DNA of 43,169 nt, from positions 1 through 43,169 of the forward strand of contig JBDKVA010000150.1 of the NCBI GenBank assembly GCA_039679375.1, given 5' to 3'. The notes beneath the pieces are model-generated. The model worked only from the letters and a program-made list of their open reading frames with translations. It was not told where the DNA came from and did not search any database. This stretch comes from JBDKVA01 sp039679375 (GTDB lineage: Bacteria > Bacillota > Clostridia > Acetivibrionales > DTU013). Positions 15,904 to 23,600 of the stretch are shown here, in pieces. The stretch's first letter is position 1. Each line of letters begins with the position of its first letter. Both the position numbers and the translations under genes were made by a program.

Positions 15904-17085
15904 ATGGATATTTTCGAAAAATGCTTTAACTACATGGATTACAAAGAGGTTTTGGCGGCAGGGTTATACCCGTATTTCCACGCCCTCGAAACCGGGCAGG
16001 ATACCGAAGTAGTGATTGAAGGCATCAAGACCGTCATGGTCGGTTCAAACAACTATTTGGGATTAACCTCTGATCCAAGAGTAAAAAAAGCTGCCATAGA
16101 AGCTGTAGAGAAGTTTGGTTCCGGCTGCTCCGGCTCCAGATTCCTCAACGGGACACTCACTCTTCACCTTGAACTGGAGAAGAAACTGGCTGAATTTGTA
16201 AAAAAGGACGCCGCACTAACCTTTAGTACCGGATTTCAGACAAATCTGGGTATAATCACTGCTGTAGCAGGCAGGAATGATTACATACTGTGTGACAGCG
16301 AAAATCATGCAAGCATTGTAGATGCATGCAGGCTCAGCTTCGCAAAGACACTTAAATTTGACCACAATAATATGGAAGAGCTAGAAAGGCTTCTAAGCAA
16401 AATAGATGACGCCCATGGAAAATTAATTATTGTAGACGGCATATTCAGCATGGAAGGTGATATTGCCGACCTGCCCTCCATCGTTAAGTTGGCCAGAAAA
16501 TATGGCGCCAGGGTCATGGTGGATGACGCCCATTCGTTCGGCGTACTCGGAGAGCATGGCAGAGGCACCGCAGAATACTTCGGACTTGAAGATGAAGTTG
16601 ACCTCATCATGAGCACATTCAGTAAATCTCTGGCAAGCCTCGGCGGTTTTGTCGCCGCTAAGCAGGATGTTATCGACTACATCAAGCATAATTCGAGACC
16701 GTTCATATTCTCTGCCTCCATCCCGCCGGCCAACGCGGCTGCTGCGATTGCCGCCCTGGAGATCATTAAGGCTGAGCCGCAGAGAATCAAGAGGCTGGGT
16801 GAAATATCATCTTACATGCGCAAGGGTTTCAAGAAGCTTGGCATTCCTATCTATGAATCAAACAGCGAATTTACTCCTATCGTACCTGTAATGACTTATG
16901 AAAACGGGCCGACTCTTACTGTTACAAAGATGCTGCGTGAAGAAGGCGTCTATGTCAACCCTGTTGTCTCACCCGCAGTCAAGCCGGGCCTTTGCAGAAT
17001 AAGAACAAGCTATACTGCCACCCATACAAAGGAACAGCTGGATTATACGCTGGAAGCCTTCAAGAAAGTCTTCAGCAAGCTGTAA
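15904..17085 (+). CDS. Alpha-oxoamine synthase (KBL/BioF/serine palmitoyltransferase family)
   Basis: This 393-aa PLP enzyme condenses an amino acid with an acyl-CoA or acyl-ACP thioester with loss of CO2. Visible residues are SNNYLGL, the PLP-stacking His in SENHAS (about 135), Asp and His in VDDAHSFGVLGEHGRG (about 207 and 210) and the Schiff-base Lys in STFSKSLASLGG (about 241). Sequences such as GLYPYFHALETGQDTEV and CSGSRFLNGTLTLHLELEK look more like bacterial serine palmitoyltransferases than BioF. Choice between glycine C-acetyltransferase and a lipid role is inference. GGGGAG is 10 bases before the ATG at 15904; the earlier TTG at 15895 is too close. An SDR gene is divergent 298 bp upstream. 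Confidence 0.85.
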   Translation: MDIFEKCFNYMDYKEVLAAGLYPYFHALETGQDTEVVIEGIKTVMVGSNNYLGLTSDPRVKKAAIEAVEKFGSGCSGSRFLNGTLTLHLELEKKLAEFVKKDAALTFSTGFQTNLGIITAVAGRNDYILCDSENHASIVDACRLSFAKTLKFDHNNMEELERLLSKIDDAHGKLIIVDGIFSMEGDIADLPSIVKLARKYGARVMVDDAHSFGVLGEHGRGTAEYFGLEDEVDLIMSTFSKSLASLGGFVAAKQDVIDYIKHNSRPFIFSASIPPANAAAAIAALEIIKAEPQRIKRLGEISSYMRKGFKKLGIPIYESNSEFTPIVPVMTYENGPTLTVTKMLREEGVYVNPVVSPAVKPGLCRIRTSYTATHTKEQLDYTLEAFKKVFSKL

Positions 17086-17168
17086 ATCGGCAGATTTATC
17101 GGCAAGCTGTAAACCGCAAGGTTTATCGGCAGGCTGTAAACCGCAAGGTTTATCGGCAGGCTGTAAAC
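17074..17168 (+). repeat. 3.5 tandem copies of a 27-bp hairpin unit starting at a stop codon
   Basis: The units begin at 17074, 17101, 17128 and 17155 (the last partial), of the form GGCARGCTGTAAACCGCAAGGTTTATC. The first unit is the last codons plus TAA of the alpha-oxoamine synthase gene. Each complete unit can fold a 6-bp stem: TAAACC-GCAA-GGTTTA in units 2 and 3 (a GNRA loop), and TAAATC-GGCA-GATTTA in unit 1, where paired bases changed together. It is not a CRISPR: there are no spacers. Confidence 0.75.
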
Positions 17169-17181
17169 ACATAAAACCTTA

Positions 17182-17222
17182 AAAAGGGCTGCAACAGTAG
17201 AATATACCGCTGCAGCCCTTTT
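17182..17222. terminator. Bidirectional intrinsic terminator
   Basis: AAAAGGGCTGCA (17182-17193) pairs perfectly with TGCAGCCCTTTT (17211-17222) around a 17-base loop. With A runs on one side and T runs on the other, it can work for both the alpha-oxoamine synthase gene and the converging thymidylate-synthase-like gene. Confidence 0.8.
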
Positions 17223-17239
17223 ACTTCGCATAAAATTCT

Positions 17240-17995
17240 TCAGCCTATTTTTTGATTTTCTTTCAGCTGATTCACCTTGGCTAATACTTCAGATCTGGCT
17301 TCCTCCATCAGTTCCTTATAAAAACCTTCATACTCGTATGTAATGCCTTCACCCTTTTCAATACCTTTCATATAACTGTCCATCAGCATGAAATCCTTTT
17401 CATAACAGTGGAAAGAATTTGCCCTGTGCGTATAGGTTCCCATCTGGACACCAATCGTATCGGCCACCCTTTTTTGCAGCATCACAAATGCAAACATGTT
17501 CATGTATGTGGCCTCGGGGGCATCATTGCTTCTCATTAAAACCTTCATATGCATTTTTGAATTTCTGATAAAAAACTGGATATGCTGCAGGCATGCAGGG
17601 CTGGTATTTCCGTGACTGGTATCCATTCGCCAGTCGCGTACGTCGATCACTGCCCTCCTGCTGTCGGGATTGCGCTTCAGTTCTTCATAAATAAACGGCA
17701 GCTGCTCTGCAATCCTGTTGTGATATGTATAGTTCCACCCGTGGCCTATTTTAAAATCCAGTATTCCATCCAATACTTCCTGGCAATATTGTTCAAGGTC
17801 GGTATGACCTCCAATGAACAGCCTGCTGATCATTGGCTCGGCAAAAGGCTCCTCTACGAATATCGTCATGCTGCATTCCTTCTGCTTTTGGTTATAATCT
17901 GGGCATTCACACAGCTCACCATGCCAGTACAGCGCCTCAATAGAACGGTGATATGCCTCTGCCAGAGTTTTGCCCCTTACAAACATTTCTTCCAT
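17240..17995 (-). CDS. Thymidylate synthase homologue, divergent
   Basis: The 251-aa protein aligns by motif with ThyA. Paired arginines occur in DSRRAVIDVRDW (113-114), the catalytic Cys in TSPACLQHIQFF (135), MRSNDAP (Arg155, Asp158), an Asn in TYMNMFAF (166) and His in TYTHRANSFH (190). In E. coli ThyA the corresponding parts are PPCH-type, RSCD, PFN and HIY. Here PFN is changed and the Tyr after the His is Ala, and the folate-site C-terminal tail (ending ...AV) is missing. dUMP methylation is therefore doubtful; another pyrimidine C5 reaction or a structural role is possible. AAAGGAAG precedes the ATG. It follows fabI by 49 bp on the same strand and is likely co-transcribed. Confidence 0.7.
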   Translation of the reverse strand: MEEMFVRGKTLAEAYHRSIEALYWHGELCECPDYNQKQKECSMTIFVEEPFAEPMISRLFIGGHTDLEQYCQEVLDGILDFKIGHGWNYTYHNRIAEQLPFIYEELKRNPDSRRAVIDVRDWRMDTSHGNTSPACLQHIQFFIRNSKMHMKVLMRSNDAPEATYMNMFAFVMLQKRVADTIGVQMGTYTHRANSFHCYEKDFMLMDSYMKGIEKGEGITYEYEGFYKELMEEARSEVLAKVNQLKENQKIG

Positions 17996-18044
17996 ACATA
18001 TCTTCCTTTCTGCAATTAATGTAAATCCGGCCGGATTGATAAAG

Positions 18045-18815
18045 TTAAATTCCCATTATGTGCATTCCGCAATCTACATGGATAACTTCTCCGGTAATGC
18101 CATTTGACATACTGCTGAGAAGGAACACCGACGCGTCTCCTATTTCTTTCAATTCTACATTTTTTCTAAGCGGAGCTTTTTCCCTGGATATCGCCAATAT
18201 GGATCCAAAGTCCTTGATACCCCTTGCAGACAGTGTTTTGACTGCACCGGCAGATATGGCGTTTACGCGGATCCCTTCGGGCCCGAGATCATTTGCCAGA
18301 TACATTACACTCGTTTCGAGCGCAGCCTTTGCCACTCCCATGACGTTATAATTCTTGAAAACCTTCTCCGAGCCCATATAGGTCAGGGTCAATATGCTTC
18401 CGCCTTCCGTCATGAGTCCTCTGGCCTTCCTGCTGACTGAAACGAGCGAATATGCACTTATATCGAGTGCAAGCGCAAAACCGTCTCTTTGGGTACTTAC
18501 AAAGCTTTCCTGAAGATCCTGTTTCCTGGCATAAGCTATTGCATGAACGATGCCGTGGATCACGCCGTATTTTTCTCTCAATGTATCGAAGAATATATCT
18601 ATTTCACTATCTGAAGTCACATTCAACTGGTATGTATAAACATTTCCCAGCTCTGCCGCAAGTTGCTCAACTCCGCCCTTTTCCTGTTCTCCCTGATAGG
18701 TGAATATAAGTGAAGCACCTTCCTTGTGAGCTGCCGCCGCAATTCCCCAGGCAATGCTCCACTTGTTCCTTACTCCCATTACGATAATGTTTTTTCCTCT
18801 AAGCAGTCTTCCCAT
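18045..18815 (-). CDS. fabI: Enoyl-[acyl-carrier-protein] reductase (NADH), FabI
   Basis: The protein (256 aa) is the SDR-type enoyl-ACP reductase that completes each fatty-acid elongation cycle. The nucleotide-binding start is NIIVMGVRNKWSIAWGIA. The active site is LTYMGSEKVFKNYNVMGVAKAALE, which holds both family tyrosines and the Lys of the Y-x6-K motif, and the end is GITGEVIHVDCGMHIMGI. Length and motifs match FabI closely. An upstream frame extension begins at 18878, but AAAGGAAA before the ATG at 18815 and the family N-terminus support the shorter form. No other fab gene is adjacent. It lies upstream of the thymidylate synthase homologue on the same strand. Confidence 0.95.
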   Translation of the reverse strand: MGRLLRGKNIIVMGVRNKWSIAWGIAAAAHKEGASLIFTYQGEQEKGGVEQLAAELGNVYTYQLNVTSDSEIDIFFDTLREKYGVIHGIVHAIAYARKQDLQESFVSTQRDGFALALDISAYSLVSVSRKARGLMTEGGSILTLTYMGSEKVFKNYNVMGVAKAALETSVMYLANDLGPEGIRVNAISAGAVKTLSARGIKDFGSILAISREKAPLRKNVELKEIGDASVFLLSSMSNGITGEVIHVDCGMHIMGI

Positions 18816-18944
18816 AGCTGATGATTTCCTTTCTTTGATCTCCAAGATATGAGCGGTAAATGTACAATTCCGCACCATACTATTTTACCATTTATGAAAA
18901 TGTTGTCAATTGGTCATATTGCCAGGTAATAAACGCATCTGCGA

Positions 18945-18975
18945 CCAATGTGGGCTGCGCGGCAATAAGTTACTA
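18945..18975. repeat. Dispersed repeat, short copy overlapping a stop codon
   Basis: CCAATGTGGGCT (18945-18956) and GCAATAAGTTACTA (18962-18975) are the two ends of the 102-bp repeat at 3581-3682, joined here by only five bases. The TAG stop of the CCA-adding enzyme gene (18973-18975, minus strand) is formed by the repeat end. Confidence 0.5.
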
Positions 18976-20337
18976 AACAAGCCTATTCGCCTTTCCCTTT
19001 TCTTGGAACATTCCTTTTGCAAGCTCTGCCAAAGTGTTTTTCTCATTTAGGGACGGATTGTCCAGAACCTTTTCAAAAAGCTTCGACAGGACCCGGCCAA
19101 CTTCTCTGCCTTCCTTGAAACCCATGTCAATCAGATCATGTCCGTTGATCGCCATATCCTTTAGCGCAAGACAATGATTTTTATTTTTCAATTCGATATA
19201 CATATTCTCAACCGCATCGACATATTCCAGGCCTTTTTGTATGTCCGACGGAATCTGTGCACGTTTATCGGCACGCTTGACCTTCAGCAAATCAAGGAAA
19301 ATGTCTTCTCCAACCGCATAAACAGCCTTTGCTACAGCTTTTCGCTTTAAAACGATTTCCCTGTCGTGAAAGCGGATCAGGCGCAATATCCTGTCAATGC
19401 TTCTATTGTCAAATTTGAGCCTGGCAAGGATTTTACCGGCTATCTCAACACTTTTTGCAGGGTGCCCATAATAGTGGTCTATCCCCTTTTCATCCGTGAA
19501 ACGCGTCACGGCTTTACCGGTATCATGCAGAAGCATAGTCCACCTCAGGCATTTTTCGTTTTCAATTGCCGCAACGGCACGCAGACTGTGCTCACCTACA
19601 TTATATACATGATGCGGGTTATTCTGAGGCGTGCTGAAGCAGGCTTCTAATTCAGGCAGGATCAGCTTCATCAGTTCCGATTCTCTAAACAGGGTTAATT
19701 TCATCGGATCCCCGGCGGTCAGTATGCCGTTCAATTCGTCCCTGATCCTTTCACTGCTTACGTTTCGCATCAGTGCGGCATTTTCGCGGATAGCTCTTAG
19801 TGTGCTGCTCTCTATTCCAAAACCAAGCCTGGCTGAAAACCGGACAGCCCTCAGCATACGCAGCGCATCCTCCCGGAACCTCTCTTCCGGCTCACCGACT
19901 GCCCGGATGAGCCCGGCGCCAATATCCTGCATTCCACCAAAAGGATCCACAATACCTCGTTCTTTGTTCCATGCTATGGCATTCATTGTAAAGTCTCTGC
20001 GGCGCAGGTCATCCTCCAGACGGTTTGTAAATTCAACCTGGCATGGGTGTCTTCCATCTTCATACCTGCCGTCGATACGGAAGGTGGTAATTTCGAATGT
20101 GTCATGATCTGTTACAACTGTTACAGTACCATGTTTCAAGCCTGTATCAACTGTTTTTTCAAACATGGCTTTTACTTCTTTGGGTATGGCATTTGTAGCA
20201 ATATCCCAATCCTTCGGTTCCGTCCCAAGTATGGAGTCTCTGATGCAGCCTCCCACAGCATATGCTTCATAGCCATTTCCGCCAAGTGTCTTCAAAATAT
20301 TTAGAACGCTCTCCGGCGGCTGGATTTTGTATGACAT
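18973..20337 (-). CDS. cca: CCA tRNA nucleotidyltransferase
   Basis: This 454-aa enzyme adds or repairs the 3'-CCA end of tRNAs. The nucleotidyltransferase head shows AYAVGGCIRDSILG and KDWDIATNA (DxD metal ligands near residues 43-45), then GTVTVV, the RRDFTMNAIA motif and EDALRMLRAVRFSARLGF. The middle has an HD domain (TMLLHDTGKAV, DHYYGHPAKS), common in class II clostridial and bacterial enzymes. Length fits the Firmicutes/HD type. The start ATG at 20337 gives the family N-terminus. The C-terminal residue codons run into a dispersed repeat that provides the stop. Confidence 0.95.
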   Translation of the reverse strand: MSYKIQPPESVLNILKTLGGNGYEAYAVGGCIRDSILGTEPKDWDIATNAIPKEVKAMFEKTVDTGLKHGTVTVVTDHDTFEITTFRIDGRYEDGRHPCQVEFTNRLEDDLRRRDFTMNAIAWNKERGIVDPFGGMQDIGAGLIRAVGEPEERFREDALRMLRAVRFSARLGFGIESSTLRAIRENAALMRNVSSERIRDELNGILTAGDPMKLTLFRESELMKLILPELEACFSTPQNNPHHVYNVGEHSLRAVAAIENEKCLRWTMLLHDTGKAVTRFTDEKGIDHYYGHPAKSVEIAGKILARLKFDNRSIDRILRLIRFHDREIVLKRKAVAKAVYAVGEDIFLDLLKVKRADKRAQIPSDIQKGLEYVDAVENMYIELKNKNHCLALKDMAINGHDLIDMGFKEGREVGRVLSKLFEKVLDNPSLNEKNTLAELAKGMFQEKGKANRLV

Positions 20338-20609
20338 ATCTAACTATTCTCCTGCCTGCAACCAATTTTTTATTTATCCTCTTAATTTACAATAGAAGCC
20401 GTTATTTTTTATAAATATGTCTTGCTATAGCATTTACATTCAATTTGTATCTATTTTATCATACTTATCCTGGAATATGTATCATAATTAGCACATGCAG
20501 GATGATGCGCAGCACGGATGCTCCAAAACTTTTTTCATTGTATATATTTGAAACATATTGATTTTCCTTTACGTCTAAGATATGGTAATTATGAAAGTGA
20601 GGGTGAAAT

Positions 20610-23600
20610 ATGAAAAATAAATTGGTAATCAGGAACAAACCAGTTTTCATAGCCATTACGGCCGTAATTGTTCTAGTGGCGGCAGTCGGCATTGCAGCAC
20701 TACTTGGCGTATTTGGCAGCCAGAATGCAAAAGATGTGGCGTCTTCAACGGATACCACCAATATACAGGAGGGCGCCGCAAATATTGCGGATACCGTACC
20801 TTCAGCGAAAATAACAGCAATAGACTCCGACAGCCTTGGAGTAAGCCCGACTTCAGCATTCAAGCTGGTATTTGAAAATGTTCCCGACGAAAAAGACCTG
20901 GCTTCATCCCTCCGTGTCGAGCCTTCACAACCGTTTCAACTGAAAAAAGTATCAACCAGCGAGTACAATATGGAATTTGAAAAACCGCTGAGCAAGGACA
21001 GTATCTACCGTTTCACACTCAGTGATAAGAATACCGGAACCGAGCAATCCTGGGCTTTCCAGACAAAAAAGAGCCTGAATGTTCTCCGGACGCTCCCCCG
21101 CGACAAGGGCGTCCAGGTGCCTGTCAATTCAGGCATAGAAATCACCTTCAGCCACGAGAATATTGAGAATGCGGAAAAATATTTTGAAATATCGCCAAAA
21201 ACAGGCGGCCGCTTCGAGCTGCACAAAAAAACACTCGTATTTGTTCCGGATAAGCTGGAAGAAGATACGATCTATTCGGTTACGATAAAAAAAGGTTTGG
21301 GTGTAAAGGGCAGCGAGGATACACTTGAAAACGATTATACCTTCCGTTTCCAGACGGCAGCACCATCCAAAAATAACGACAGCAGAGCTTATTTCAGCTT
21401 TTCTGATACGATGTACAGCTTTACACCCCAGTCTGTACAGGCGCTGCAGGTCTATGCAGACACCAGCCTGAAAGACATGGAAGTACAGGTTGAGTTTTTC
21501 AGCTATCCGGATGCAGAAAGTTTTCTGAAGGATCTGAAAAGTATAAACGCCGCACCAGATTGGGCGGTCTCACAAAAAAAAGCGGCCGGTTATGATGAAA
21601 CAAAGCTGGCTAAATCAGCTACCGTCAATGCGCGCGTCATCAAACAGCAGAATGTATACTGGGAAACCAACTACCTCCTGCTGCCGTCCTCGCTGCCTGA
21701 AGGCTATTACCTTGCCAGGGCGGATGTTTACGGACAAAAATATTATGCGCAGCTCCAGGTCAATAACGCTTCGGTATATATCCTGACTACGGAAGATAAA
21801 AGCCTGGCGTGGCTGAACGATTCAGCCACCGGCAAGCCTTTGACCGGAGCAGAGCTTTTGCTTGACGGCGGCAGCCCTGTTAAATCCGACGAAAACGGTT
21901 TGGCCGTTCTGAACGAACAATTGCCTTCTTCGTCTAATGCATCAAGCTATTATTTTCTGGTGAAGCCTTCATCAGGACTTCCTTTTGTCGCACAGGTGAG
22001 AAGTGCCTTATATCAGCCATATTACGGTTCCTATTACAATTCGGATACGACCGATAATTATTGGACCTATCTCTATCTTGATAAAGGAATTTATCTGCCG
22101 GAGGATATTGTAAACATATGGGGCGTCATTAAGCCCAGGGACGGCAGCAGCAGTGCAGCCGACGCTGTACTCGAGCTGGTCCGTTATGATTATTCAACGA
22201 ATGGCGACCCAAATATATCTGTATTGACTTCACAGAATGTAAAAATATCTCCTAACGGAACCTTTACCGGAAGTTTGAAGCTGTCGAATTTCAACCCGGG
22301 TTCCTATGAGGTAAGGGTGAAGGTCGGAGAGAATATTCTGCTGACACATTATCTTCAAGTAATGGATTATGTGAAACCGGTCTATAGGCTGGACGTCACC
22401 CCGGACCGGAACTATATGTATGCATGGGAAAAAGTAAATTTCACCGTTCAGGCAAGCTTTTATGAGGGTACTCCCGTATCCGGCGTCAAGCTCAATTACA
22501 ACGGAAACCTCTCCGGCAACACAGTCAGCAGCGGCAGTCTGGTCAGCGATGCTTCAGGCGCATCTGCGATCGCCATGAGCCCAAAGACAGCCGAAGCCAG
22601 CTGGAGGCCCCTTTCTCTGGGTGTCAGTATCGGCAATACGGAAGCTGAAGAGCAGCAGATCAACGCATACAGCCAGGTTGCCGTATTCCCGAAGGATACC
22701 ATGATAGAGGTGCTGACGGATACAGAAGGTAAAAATGGCTCTGCAACCATTACAACCAACAGGATCGACCTTTCGAAGCTCGAAGGCAAAACCTCGGGTT
22801 ACTATTCGGAGGATGAATACAGGGGCGCCTCAGTGGATATTCCTCTGACAGCCAAGTTGTATGAACGGCACTATGAAAAGAAAAAGACCGGCGATTATTA
22901 TGATTATATCAACAAGGTAAAACGGGATACGTACGAATATAATGAAGTCCAGAACCTGGTCAAGGAATACAGCTTTCAAACAGTTGACGGCAAATATGAG
23001 CTGAAATTCAACGCAGACAAGGAGAAAAACTACTATCTGGAGGTTTACGGGAAAGATTCCGAGGGACGTGCCGTAACTGAAACTAAATATCTGTACAACT
23101 GGGTTTACTATTATCCCTTCAGCACCAGTACCTATTCCATCGAGAATGACAACACTAACAAACAATACAAACTGGATGAAAATGTTTCTGTCAAGGTCAA
23201 GTATAATCTGGAGGAGCCTTTCTCAGGCAATAACCGCAGGTACCTGTTTATCCGAATGAAGAATGGTGTTCTTGACTTTAAGGTTCAGTCCGACTCTTCG
23301 TTCAATTTTGGCTATGATCATACGCTCATACCGAATATGTATGTCAAGGCCGTATGCTTTGACGGAAACAATATTTATGACGCAGGCATCCAGCAATATA
23401 ATTACGACCGTACTCAAAAACAGCTCAGCATTAGTGTGCAGCCGGATAAGAAAAGCTATAAGCCCGGAGATACCGTAAAGCTGTCGTTTGATGTTAAGGA
23501 CGCCGAAGGCAAGCCCTGCAGTGCCGAAATTAACGTAAGCGTCATAGATGAAGCCTACTTCTCCGTTTCGGAGCAATACGTCGACACGCTATACGGGCTC

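Noticed and set aside
17074..17168. CRISPR array
   Set aside because: The 27-bp units are in direct tandem with no spacers, and no cas genes are present.
20465..20863. A 132-codon minus-strand frame upstream of the A2M gene
   Set aside because: Most of it is antisense to the N-terminal anchor and Big_5 region; the rest is the AT-rich promoter area.
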